From Azospirillum cavernae (GTDB lineage Bacteria; Pseudomonadota; Alphaproteobacteria; Azospirillales; Azospirillaceae): a stretch of DNA of 64,000 bases. The stretch spans positions 172,001 through 236,000 of the forward strand of contig NZ_QYUL01000005.1 in NCBI RefSeq assembly GCF_003590795.1, in the 5' to 3' direction. A model generated the notes under the pieces. It ran no database searches and was not told the DNA's origin. It saw nothing but the letters and a program-made list of their open reading frames with translations. Each line of letters starts with the position of its first letter. Within the stretch, counting starts at the first letter, position 1. Positions 35,974 through 44,208 of this stretch are shown here, one piece after another. The position numbers and the translations under genes are program-made.

Positions 35974-37332
35974 TCAATAGAGCGGGCGCCCCGCCGCGCG
36001 GGCCGCCGTCATCGCGGCGTGGTCCAACTGCACTTGATCGGCGTAATCGGCGGCGAAGCTGCGGGTTTCCGCCTTGAAGCCGGAAGCCGACACGACGACG
36101 TCGGTGATCTGCTTGTCTTCGCTGAACGGCACCAAGGACGAATCATAATCCTGGTCGGCCAGCGCGTGGGTCTTGGCCATGATCTTGCCCATCGCCGACA
36201 CGGTGTCCTTGAAATTGCCCAGGCTGCCCTTCAGCGCCGTGTAGTCGAAGTCCTGCTGGAAGGGCGACTTCTCTTTCACGAAAAAGGGCTTTCCGGCGAT
36301 GGTCGCCGCGCCGACCAGTGGGTCGGTGTTGGTCAGCCCGGCCTTGTTGCTCATCGCCACGCGGGTTCCCTCGTGGTTGCCATAGGCCGAGGACGGCATC
36401 CCGCCGGGATTGGCCAGCGCCACCGCGCTTGGCCCGATTTCTTTCATTTCCAGGATCACGTCGTCGCTCGTTCCGCTGGTCGCGCCCTCGATCAACACCC
36501 AATAGCGGGAGCGGCCCAGGCTGCCGACGCCCGACCCCATCCGCTGGCGAACATCCTTCACCGCGTAGAAGGCGGTCGGCTGCCGCTTGGCCGCCGCGAT
36601 GGAGGCGATGTAGCCGCTCATCGCGCTGGTGATCGCGCTGGCCGTCGCCGTCGGAACCGCGACCAGGGTGGAATCGCTGTTCAGACGGCGCACGCCGCCG
36701 CTGACGCTGGTGTATTTGGTCAGAAGATCGGCGCGGCTCTTGCTTCCCACCTTCTGCACCACGTCCTTGGCGACGTTGGACAGATCACCGGCCTTCAGCC
36801 GATAGGACAGCTCGTCGTTCGTGCCTTTGAAGTCGGACAGCTTGTTCAGGTAGGAGTCGACGAATTGGTCAACCAGCGTTCCCTGATCGCTCTTGGAAAA
36901 GCCAAGCTCGCGCGCCGCCAACACGATGCTGACCGCCATGCGCCGGACGTCCCAGCTGTAGCGGCCAAGATAGGATTCGTCGAAGTCGGAGATGTCGAAC
37001 ACGTCGTTCCCCGCCGAATCGCGGACGCCGCCGTAATTCTGCACATGCAGATCGCCATCGATCCACGCGGCGCTGGTCGCCGCGTTCAGATAGGCCGACG
37101 GCGGCAGGGTCGCCATGTCCCGGTAAAACAGATGCGCGGTTCCCCGGTAGAAGACGAAGGGCGAGGTCGCCATCTTGTCCATCTTGGTCGCGACCTCCGC
37201 CGGTTGCGACTGGGCCAGCGGATGGTTGAAACCGTACAACTCCGATTCAACCCAACTCGGGCGGTTGGAGGCGGCGTTCACTGGACTGATGGCGAGAAGG
37301 GACAAGGACAGGGCAAGAGCGAGTCGGCGCAT
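35974..37332 (-). CDS. DUF2252 protein, exported
   Basis: A 452-residue protein with a signal peptide (MRRLALALSLSLLAISPVNA). The body matches DUF2252, which has a protein-kinase-like fold: FYRGTAHLFYRDMA, AWIDGDLHVQNYGGVRDSAG, VFDISDFDESYLGRYSWDVRR and MAKTHALADQDY. The GDLHxxN and DxDE-type residues resemble the catalytic loop and metal site of aminoglycoside-phosphotransferase-like kinases, but activity is not established and a periplasmic location would make ATP use unlikely. No co-directional neighbour is close. Confidence 0.88.
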   Translation of the reverse strand: MRRLALALSLSLLAISPVNAASNRPSWVESELYGFNHPLAQSQPAEVATKMDKMATSPFVFYRGTAHLFYRDMATLPPSAYLNAATSAAWIDGDLHVQNYGGVRDSAGNDVFDISDFDESYLGRYSWDVRRMAVSIVLAARELGFSKSDQGTLVDQFVDSYLNKLSDFKGTNDELSYRLKAGDLSNVAKDVVQKVGSKSRADLLTKYTSVSGGVRRLNSDSTLVAVPTATASAITSAMSGYIASIAAAKRQPTAFYAVKDVRQRMGSGVGSLGRSRYWVLIEGATSGTSDDVILEMKEIGPSAVALANPGGMPSSAYGNHEGTRVAMSNKAGLTNTDPLVGAATIAGKPFFVKEKSPFQQDFDYTALKGSLGNFKDTVSAMGKIMAKTHALADQDYDSSLVPFSEDKQITDVVVSASGFKAETRSFAADYADQVQLDHAAMTAARAAGRPLY

Positions 37333-37457
37333 CGGCGGAAACTCCTGAAATCGCGACGGACGGGGAGGGCGATCATCGCCGCCCCTCCCGACGCGGTCGT
37401 GTGGTTTCTGCGAAATTTTGATGACGGGGTTGCATGGTTGGGGCGAGCGCGCGTGTT

Positions 37458-37570
37458 TGCCCCCTCCCTACCCCTCCCCCGCCTTCGGCGGGAGAGGGAA
37501 CTCCGCCGTCTTTCGCCAAGGAGCCTGCCCCCTCTCCCGCCAAAGGCGGGGGAGGGTTAGGGAGGGGGCA
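37458..37570. repeat. Long imperfect inverted repeat, 41-base arms
   Basis: The arm at 37458-37498 matches the reverse complement of 37530-37570 at 39 of 41 positions, separated by 31 bases. Each arm contains its own small GC hairpin (CCCGCC, 3-4 bases, GGCGGG), so the element can fold as one cruciform or two hairpins. It lies between the RND pump gene end and the DUF2252 start. Similar CCCTCCCC-type elements are common in GC-rich alphaproteobacteria; it may act as a terminator for the pump operon. Confidence 0.85.
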
Positions 37571-37612
37571 GCCCGGCGCCGAAACGCTGGTCTCGCATCC
37601 TCCCCGTCCACA

Positions 37613-40600
37613 TCATTCTGCCGGGTGGGCGGCGGCCTGTGGGCTGTGATGCTCCATCGCCTCGTCCGTCGGGAAGGGCTTTTTCTTGGCGATGTAGCTG
37701 TAGACGGTCGGCACGACGAAGAGGGTCAGAAGGGTGCCCAGCGTCATGCCGCCGACGATCACGGCACCGATGGCCTGTCGGCTTTCCGCGCCCGCGCCAT
37801 GGGCGTTGGCCAGCGGCACCGCGCCCAGCACCATCGCGCCGGTGGTCATCAAAATAGGACGCAGGCGCATCACGGCGGCGTCCTCCACCGCCTTGCGGAT
37901 GTCCACCCCGGCGCGTTGAAGCTGGTTGGCGAACTCGACGATCAAAATGCCGTGCTTGGTGATGAGACCGACCAGCGTCACCAAGCCGATCTGGCTGTAG
38001 ACGTTCATCGTGCCGCCGCTGAACTGCAAGGCGGCGAGCGCGCCGGTCATCGACAACGGCACCGTCAGCATGATGACGAACGGGTCGACGAAGCTTTCAA
38101 ACTGCGCCGCCAACACCAGATAGATGAAGGCCAGCGCCAGGATGAAGACGAAATACAAGCCGGTCGCCGATTCCCGGAACTCGCGGCTTTGCCCGGCGTA
38201 GTCGGTTTGGGCGGTCGGCGGCAGCGTCTTTTGCGCCGCCGCCTGCATCACGGTCAGGGCCTCGCCCAGCGAAACGCCCGGGGCCAGCGTCGCGGTGATG
38301 GTGGCCGAGCGCAGCTTGTTGAAATGGTTCAACTCCTTGGGCGCGACCCGCTCCTCGACCTGCACCAGATTGGCCAGCGAGATCATCGGCGCGTTGCCGC
38401 CCGCCGTCGTCGTGCCGCCGCGCACATAGATCGACGCGATGTCGTCGGGGTTGCGGCGGTCCACGTTGGCGACCTGGACGATCACGTCATATTGCTTGCC
38501 GTCTTTCTTGAAACGCGTGACCTGCCGCCCGCCCAACAGGGTTTCCAAAGTGCGCCCGACGGTGTCGACATCGACGCCCAGATCGGCGGCCTTGTCGCGG
38601 TCCAGCGAGATGCGCAGCTCCGGCTTGTTCAGCTTCAGATCGGTGTCGAGGTTGGTCAGGCCGGGAAAGGTCCGCGCCTCCGCCATCATCGCGTTGACCA
38701 TCTTCTGCAACTCTTCAAAGGGCAGAGAGGTCTGGATGACGAAATTGACCGGCTTGTCGATCGGGCTTTGCCCCAGCGACGGCGGGTTGGTGACGAAGCC
38801 CAGGATGCCGGGGATGCCGAACATCTTGGGGAACAACTGCGCGGTGATCGCCTGTTGCTTCACCTCGCGTTGGTCCCAGTCGATCAAGCGGACGAAGGCG
38901 ATGCCCTGGTTGACCACCGGGAAGCCGACGACGACGAAGAATTTCTCCACCACCGGGATGCTGCGGAACAGCGCCTCCATCCTCTGCGCGTAGCTCATCG
39001 TGTAATCGAGCGTCGAGCCTTCCGGCGCGATGGCGATGCCGACGATGGTGCCGCGATCCTCCACCGGCGACAATTCCGATTTCAGCCCGATGAACAGCGT
39101 GTAGCTGGCCGCCGCCACGCCAAAGCCGATCAGCAGAACCAGGGGACGCGCCCGCAGCGACAGCCGCAGCAGCCCGCGATAGGCGGCGGTCATGCCCTCC
39201 AAGAAGCCTTCGATCACCCGGTAGAACAGATTGTGCTTGGTCTCGTGCTTCAGCAGTTTGGAGCACATCATCGGCGACAGCGTCAGCGCGACGAAGCCCG
39301 ACACGATCACCGCGCCCGCCAGCGTCAGGGCGAATTCGGTGAACAGGCGCCCCGTCCGCCCGGTCATGAAGCTGATGGGGGCGTAGACCGCCGCCAGCGT
39401 GATGGTCATGGCGATGACGGCGAAGCCGATCTCCCTCGCCCCCTTCAGCGCCGCCTGGAAGGGGGGCATGCCCTCCTCCACATAGCGGAAGATGTTTTCC
39501 AGCATGACGATGGCGTCATCGACCACCAGACCGATGGCCAGCACCATCGACAGCAGGGTCAAGGTGTTGATCGAGAATCCAAAGGCGTACATCAGGGCGA
39601 AGCTGCCGATCAACGACACCGGGATCGTCACCAGCGGCACCAGAGTCGCCCGCAGCGACCGCAAGAAGAAGAAGATCACCAGAACGACCAACAGGATCGC
39701 TTCAAAGATCGTGCTGAACACCGCGTCGATGGATTTTGAAATGAAGACCGAGCTGTCGTAAGCCACCTCGACGCCCATGCCTTCGGGCAGCGCGGCGCGG
39801 ATCGGCCCCAGCGCGGCGTTGACCGCCTTGGAGACGTCCAGCGGGTTGGCGGTGGATTGCTTGACCACGCCGATGGCGACCGCGCCGCGACCGTTGAAGC
39901 GGGCGCTCACCCGCTCGTCCAGCGGGCCGATTTCCGCCCGGCCAACGTCGCGCAAACGCACCAGATAACCGCTGTCGTCGCGCAGGATGATCCGCTCGAA
40001 CTCATCGGGGGAGCGCAGATCGGTTTCCGACACCACGGTGAACTCACGCGCCGTGCTTTCGACGCGGCCCGCCGGGATTTCGACATTCTGCTTGCGCAGG
40101 GCGTTTTCGACGTCCTGCGGCGTCACCCGATAGGCCGCCATCCGCTGCGGGTCGAGCCACAGCCGCATGGCGAAACGCCGTTCGCCAAAAATGCGGACCT
40201 GGGCGACGCCGGGGAGATTTTGCAGACGATCCTTGACGTAACGGTCGGCGAAATCGGTGACGTCCAGCGGCGTGTGCCGGTCCGACGAAAAGGCGAGGTA
40301 GAGGATCGGTTGCGCGTCAGCCTCGACCTTGGCGATCACCGGCTCGTCGATTTCGGTCGGCAGGGCGGCGCGGACGCGGCCCACCCGGTCGCGCACGTCG
40401 CTGGCGGCGACGTCCACATTGCGGTCCAAGCGGAAGCGCAAGGTGATCTGCGATTTCTCCGCCCGGCTGATCGACGACATGACGTCGATGCCCTCGATGC
40501 CCGCAAGGCTGTCTTCCAGCGTCTGCGTCACCTGGCTTTCGATGATCTGGGCCGAGGCGCCCTTGTAGGTGGTCTCGACGGTGACGACCGGCTCGTCGAT

Positions 40601-40717
40601 CTTGGGGTATTCGCGCACCGACAGGCGTTGATACGACACAACGCCGATGAGCATCACCGCCAGACTCATGACGGTGGCGAGAACCGGGCGGCGGATGGAA
40701 AGATCGGAGAGGACCAT
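37613..40717 (-). CDS. RND multidrug efflux transporter, inner-membrane pump (HAE1 type)
   Basis: A 1034-residue AcrB-like proton-driven exporter with 12 transmembrane segments and two large periplasmic loops. Conserved features include SIRRPVLATVMSLAVM at the N-terminus, REYPKIDEPVVTV, SITLRF-type strand, and TM4 LAIGLVVDDAIVMLENI with the paired Asp residues of the proton relay, then SPMMCSKLL and a second repeat ending at IGAVIVGGMTLGTLLTLFVVPTVY. It starts 4 bases after the adaptor gene, so they form one operon. No outer-membrane TolC partner is in the window. Substrates are unknown. Confidence 0.95.
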   Translation of the reverse strand: MVLSDLSIRRPVLATVMSLAVMLIGVVSYQRLSVREYPKIDEPVVTVETTYKGASAQIIESQVTQTLEDSLAGIEGIDVMSSISRAEKSQITLRFRLDRNVDVAASDVRDRVGRVRAALPTEIDEPVIAKVEADAQPILYLAFSSDRHTPLDVTDFADRYVKDRLQNLPGVAQVRIFGERRFAMRLWLDPQRMAAYRVTPQDVENALRKQNVEIPAGRVESTAREFTVVSETDLRSPDEFERIILRDDSGYLVRLRDVGRAEIGPLDERVSARFNGRGAVAIGVVKQSTANPLDVSKAVNAALGPIRAALPEGMGVEVAYDSSVFISKSIDAVFSTIFEAILLVVLVIFFFLRSLRATLVPLVTIPVSLIGSFALMYAFGFSINTLTLLSMVLAIGLVVDDAIVMLENIFRYVEEGMPPFQAALKGAREIGFAVIAMTITLAAVYAPISFMTGRTGRLFTEFALTLAGAVIVSGFVALTLSPMMCSKLLKHETKHNLFYRVIEGFLEGMTAAYRGLLRLSLRARPLVLLIGFGVAAASYTLFIGLKSELSPVEDRGTIVGIAIAPEGSTLDYTMSYAQRMEALFRSIPVVEKFFVVVGFPVVNQGIAFVRLIDWDQREVKQQAITAQLFPKMFGIPGILGFVTNPPSLGQSPIDKPVNFVIQTSLPFEELQKMVNAMMAEARTFPGLTNLDTDLKLNKPELRISLDRDKAADLGVDVDTVGRTLETLLGGRQVTRFKKDGKQYDVIVQVANVDRRNPDDIASIYVRGGTTTAGGNAPMISLANLVQVEERVAPKELNHFNKLRSATITATLAPGVSLGEALTVMQAAAQKTLPPTAQTDYAGQSREFRESATGLYFVFILALAFIYLVLAAQFESFVDPFVIMLTVPLSMTGALAALQFSGGTMNVYSQIGLVTLVGLITKHGILIVEFANQLQRAGVDIRKAVEDAAVMRLRPILMTTGAMVLGAVPLANAHGAGAESRQAIGAVIVGGMTLGTLLTLFVVPTVYSYIAKKKPFPTDEAMEHHSPQAAAHPAE

Positions 40718-40721
40718 GGGT

Positions 40722-41867
40722 TCAGCTCCCCGACGGCTTGGCGTTGACGACGGCCACCGGGGAACCGTCGCGAATCTTCAATTGCCCGGCCGTAACGACG
40801 ACGTCGCCAGCCTTCAGCCCCTGGGTGATCTCCACCTCGGCGTTGCGGCGTTCGCCCAGCGCGACCTTGGTCTGCGCCACCTTGCCGTCCACCACCTTGA
40901 AGACGAACTGGTCCTTGCCGAAGGCGACGATGGCTTGTTCAGGGATCAGCACCGCGTCGGGAACCACGGTCAGGGTCAGCGCCACGCGGGCGAACAGGCC
41001 AGGGCGCAGCGCGCCGTCTGGGTTGGCGACGCGGGCGCGGATGACCACGGCGCGGCCATTGACGTCGATCAGCGGGTCGATGGCGTAAACCTCGCCGTCA
41101 AAGCCGCGTCCGGCGAAGGCGTCCACCGCGACCTTGACCGTCTGGCCGATTTTGACCGCCGTCAGGAACATTTCCGGCACGCGGAAATCCAGCTTCAGCG
41201 TGTCGATGGCCTCCAGATTGACGATGTCCTTGCCGGATTGGACGAAATCGCCGACCGACACCTTGCGCAACCCCAACACCCCGTCGAAGGGCGCGGTCAG
41301 AACCTGCTTGTCCAACTGCGCCTTGGCGAGCTGGACCGTCGCCTCGTCGGCCAACAGCTTGGCCGCCGCCTGTTCGCGCGTGCGGACCGGGCCGGTGTTC
41401 TGCCGCACCAACTGGTCGGCGCGCGACAGTTCGGCGCGGGAAAAGGCGATGCTGGCCTGGGCCTGGGCCAGCGTGGCCCGCGCGATGGAATCATCAAGGC
41501 GAACCAGGATGGCCCCCTTGGTGACGCGCTGGCCTTCCTGGAAGGTGATTTCGGCGATGCGCCCGGCGATTTCCGGGCGGATCACCACCGATTCGCTGGA
41601 CAGCAGCGAGCCAACCGCCGTCACCGAACGGGCGACGACGCCGATCTTCACCGGGACGGCTTCGACCGGCATCGGCGGCATGCCGCCGGGGGGCGGCCCT
41701 GCGGGCTTCGCGCCCGCCGCGTCGCCACCCGGGATCGGAACCCCGTGGCTTTTCAGCAGCGCCGTCAGTTCCGCCACCGTCCCGCCTTGCTTGACGAAGT
41801 ACCAGTAGGCGCCGCCGCCCAGCGCGGCCAGGACGATAAGGGCGATGATGCGGAGCGAGTGGCGCAT
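40722..41867 (-). CDS. RND efflux periplasmic adaptor (membrane fusion protein)
   Basis: A 381-residue adaptor linking the pump to an outer-membrane channel. It has an N-terminal membrane anchor (RIIALIVLAALGGGAYWYF), the split lipoyl/barrel-sandwich motif (EIAGRIAEITFQEGQRVTKGAILVRLDD and VLTAPFDGVLGLRKVSVGDFV), an alpha-hairpin between them and beta-barrel regions (VNGRAVVIRARVANPDGALRPG). ATG 41867 is chosen; an in-frame TTG at 41897 is possible. A candidate TetR-type operator lies 60-80 bases upstream. Confidence 0.94.
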   Translation of the reverse strand: MRHSLRIIALIVLAALGGGAYWYFVKQGGTVAELTALLKSHGVPIPGGDAAGAKPAGPPPGGMPPMPVEAVPVKIGVVARSVTAVGSLLSSESVVIRPEIAGRIAEITFQEGQRVTKGAILVRLDDSIARATLAQAQASIAFSRAELSRADQLVRQNTGPVRTREQAAAKLLADEATVQLAKAQLDKQVLTAPFDGVLGLRKVSVGDFVQSGKDIVNLEAIDTLKLDFRVPEMFLTAVKIGQTVKVAVDAFAGRGFDGEVYAIDPLIDVNGRAVVIRARVANPDGALRPGLFARVALTLTVVPDAVLIPEQAIVAFGKDQFVFKVVDGKVAQTKVALGERRNAEVEITQGLKAGDVVVTAGQLKIRDGSPVAVVNAKPSGS

Positions 41868-41925
41868 GGACAGAACCCGGACGACGTTTCGTTTCAACCG
41901 CAGCGCAACACTCTGCGGCGCGACA

Positions 41926-41947
41926 AACTAAACTATATCGTTCAGTT
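41926..41947 (-). promoter_or_regulatory. Candidate TetR-type operator before the RND operon
   Basis: AACTAAAC-N6-GTTCAGTT, an inverted repeat with 7 of 8 matching positions. Location and form resemble AcrR-like repressor sites before efflux operons. Confidence 0.5.
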
Positions 41948-42017
41948 CACTTCCGATGTCGAGAATGTTCAATCCGCAACCCCATCATGGCCGATGGGCC
42001 TGTAGGGCGTGGCCTGT

Positions 42018-42881
42018 TCACGACCCGTTCAGGGCAAGGAAATCCTGGAAATTGGCGCAGCGTCCGGCCTTGAAGGCGGCCTCATAGGCGGCGTTGCGGG
42101 CGCGCTTGGCCTCCACCGCCTCGGCGAATCGGGCGCGCAAGGCGGGATCGCCGATCCGCAAGCCATCGCCCGCCAGACGCGCCAGCACATGGCGGTAGCA
42201 GCGTTCGGCCCGGTCGCCGCTGTCGGTGGAGAAGGTGATGGATCCGGCGCGCTGGCGGTATTCGTAGAGCGGAGTTTTCACCAGCGGGACCGGGCCGGTT
42301 CGGTCCAGGATCTGGACGTTGAACACCACGTCGTCGCAGAAATTGACGTCCTCCTCCCACCCCGGACACAGGTCGCGGCGCACCAGCGGGAACATTGGCA
42401 CGGAGGTGGCGAGGAAGTCCGTAGCGTCGAATTCGGCGGTTCCGTCGTCCGGCGGAAACAGGGTGGACAGCGGGGCGCCGTCCTCGTCCTGCACCACGGC
42501 GACGTTGTCGAAGGCGGCGCCGCGCGTCCAGGCCAAGGGAGCCAGAACGGCCAGCCGCTCCGGTCGGAACAGGTCGTCGGCGTCGAGCGGCGCGATCAGC
42601 GGCAGGGTCGCCGCCGCCAGCCCGGCGTTGCGCGCGGCGGGCGCTCCGGCCCCGACCCGTCCGGTGCTGGCGAAGAGAAACCGGGGATCGTCGAGTCCCG
42701 CGCTCAACAGGGTTGGCCGGTAATCCGTGCCGTCGTCGCTGACGATCACCGCCTGCCAAGCGGTCCAGCGCTGGGTCAGCAGGCTGCCGACGGCGCGGGC
42801 GATGGTGTCATGGGCGCGGTAAGCGGCGATGATGACCGAGACGCCGATTTCCGCGTCGTTTCCGCCGGTCGCTTTGGCCAT
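42018..42881 (-). CDS. Glycosyltransferase family 2 protein
   Basis: A 287-residue GT-A-fold transferase. VSVIIAAYRAHDTIARAVGSLL at the N-terminus is the nucleotide-sugar domain start, VIVSDDGTDY holds the first Asp pair, and IAPLDADDLFRP contains the DxD-like metal site. GVGAGAPAARNAGL matches the family's A-R-N-x-G motif. No membrane segment is evident, so a cytoplasmic or peripheral enzyme adding a sugar to a surface glycan is likely. GGAGG 9 bases upstream supports ATG 42881. It is not in an obvious operon. Confidence 0.87.
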   Translation of the reverse strand: MAKATGGNDAEIGVSVIIAAYRAHDTIARAVGSLLTQRWTAWQAVIVSDDGTDYRPTLLSAGLDDPRFLFASTGRVGAGAPAARNAGLAAATLPLIAPLDADDLFRPERLAVLAPLAWTRGAAFDNVAVVQDEDGAPLSTLFPPDDGTAEFDATDFLATSVPMFPLVRRDLCPGWEEDVNFCDDVVFNVQILDRTGPVPLVKTPLYEYRQRAGSITFSTDSGDRAERCYRHVLARLAGDGLRIGDPALRARFAEAVEAKRARNAAYEAAFKAGRCANFQDFLALNGS

Positions 42882-43044
42882 TTGTCGCACCCTCCATCGC
42901 GTTCGCGCGTGGGAGTGTGGGGAGAAGCGGGCCGGGCCGTCAACGCGCCTGTCGCTTTTGCCGTCGCCGGGCGTTGAACCTGGACCCGATACGGGCTATG
43001 TGGTGAATCATGCGAGGCGCCATGCGGCTCCAGCTCTGACGATT

Positions 43045-43072
43045 CAGGTTTCCGATATCCAGGTTTCCGATA
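43045..43072. repeat. Short direct repeat in the clpP leader
   Basis: CAGGTTTCCGATA occurs twice at a 15-base period, with a third degenerate copy following. It lies 35-60 bases before the protease start, where a regulator or RNA-level signal could act. Confidence 0.55.
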
Positions 43073-43106
43073 ACTTAGGATTCCGACACCAGGGAGAACA
43101 ACATCA

Positions 43107-43733
43107 ATGGCGCAGGTCGGATACACCCGGTTCGACGACGAACCCGAAAAAGAACCGGACGAAAAGTCGAAGGACACCGCCCAGCCGCCGTTCGCCGCCG
43201 TGCAGCAATCCTTGTTCAAGTCGCGCACCGTGCTGATCTTCGGTCAGATCGACATGAAGCTGGCGCAAGGCGTGACGGCCCAACTGCTGGCGCTGGCCAA
43301 CGAGGGCGACGGCGACATCACCGTGGTGGTGAACTCCCCCGGCGGCCATGTCGAGGCGGGCGACACCATCCATGACATGATCCGTTTCGTGAAGCCGCGC
43401 GTGAAAATGCTGGGCACGGGCTGGGTCGCCAGCGCCGGTTGCCACATTTTCCTGGCGGCGGACAAAGAAAACCGCTTCTGCCTGCCCAACACGCGCTTTC
43501 TGATTCACCAGCCGCTGGGCGGCACCGGCGGTCGGGCGACGGACATCGCCATCGAGGCGAAGGAAATCATCCGTATGCGTGAGCGGCTGAACCGCATCAT
43601 CGCGCGCGAAACCGGCCAGACCTATGAAAAGGTCGCCAAGGACACCGACCGGAATTATTGGATGTTCGCGGGCGAGGCCAAGGAATACGGCATCGTCACC
43701 CACATCATCAACGGCATGGACGAGCTGAAGTAA
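43107..43733 (+). CDS. ClpP-family serine protease subunit
   Basis: A 208-residue protein of the ClpP fold, proteolytic chamber of an ATP-dependent protease. The catalytic triad appears as Ser in GWVASAGCHIF, His in TRFLIHQPLGG and Asp in DTDRNYWM; the oxyanion region VVNSPGGHVEAGD is typical. An acidic/lysine-rich N-terminal 30 residues precede the core. The sequence differs from housekeeping ClpP (usually GMAASMGS), suggesting a paralogous ClpP2-type subunit. No clpX, clpA or tig gene adjoins it, so the partner unfoldase is encoded elsewhere. GGAG lies 11 bases upstream, and a terminator follows. Confidence 0.9.
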   Translation: MAQVGYTRFDDEPEKEPDEKSKDTAQPPFAAVQQSLFKSRTVLIFGQIDMKLAQGVTAQLLALANEGDGDITVVVNSPGGHVEAGDTIHDMIRFVKPRVKMLGTGWVASAGCHIFLAADKENRFCLPNTRFLIHQPLGGTGGRATDIAIEAKEIIRMRERLNRIIARETGQTYEKVAKDTDRNYWMFAGEAKEYGIVTHIINGMDELK

Positions 43734-43747
43734 CAGAGCGCCCAAAC

Positions 43748-43783
43748 AAAAAGGCCTCTTCCCGGTGGGAGGGGGCCTTTTTT
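43748..43783 (+). terminator. Terminator after the ClpP-family gene
   Basis: AAAAAGGCCTCTTCCC pairs with GGGAGGGGGCCTTTTT (two G-U wobbles) and ends in TTTTTT, 15 bases after the stop. Confidence 0.9.
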
Positions 43784-43821
43784 ATGACCGGCGTTCGCGC
43801 CGCCAAAGTGGCGGCGGCGTC

Positions 43822-44124
43822 TTATACGGACAGGTTCAGCAAGGAACCGCGTTGCGCTGTGCGATAGCCTTGGCCATTGACCTGAGCCGCCAGCGCCGCC
43901 GCGTTGCTGTCCAGCGATTGGCCATTCTTGGTGCTGGTCTGCGCGTCGCGGGTCTGTTCGGATTTTCCCGCCGCCTGCGGGGCCGCCACCGTCTGGGTGC
44001 GCACCGTCGGGGCGGTCTGTTGCGCAGCCTGCACCGCCGGGGACAAAGCCAACTGCGCCGCCGGTGTGATCGGCGGTTGCGGCTTGATCGCCTGGAGCGA
44101 CGGAGTGGGGGCGTTGATTTGCAT
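43822..44124 (-). CDS. Small Pro/Ala/Gln-rich hypothetical protein
   Basis: A 100-residue product beginning MQINAPTPSLQAIKPQPP, rich in Ala, Gln, Thr and Pro, with no signal peptide or membrane segment, so probably largely disordered. The C-terminal NGQGYRTAQRGSLLNLSV is the most protein-like part. I do not recognise a family. The frame is supported by its position between the ClpP terminator and the MFS gene and by the lack of a better gene there; the ribosome-binding site is weak. Confidence 0.5.
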   Translation of the reverse strand: MQINAPTPSLQAIKPQPPITPAAQLALSPAVQAAQQTAPTVRTQTVAAPQAAGKSEQTRDAQTSTKNGQSLDSNAAALAAQVNGQGYRTAQRGSLLNLSV

Positions 44125-44208
44125 GATCCAAGATATGTGCCTTTCGACTCATATTCGCAAGATGTGATGCCGCATGGGACGGGGCTTGAGCCATGCGCCC
44201 AGGGGTGA

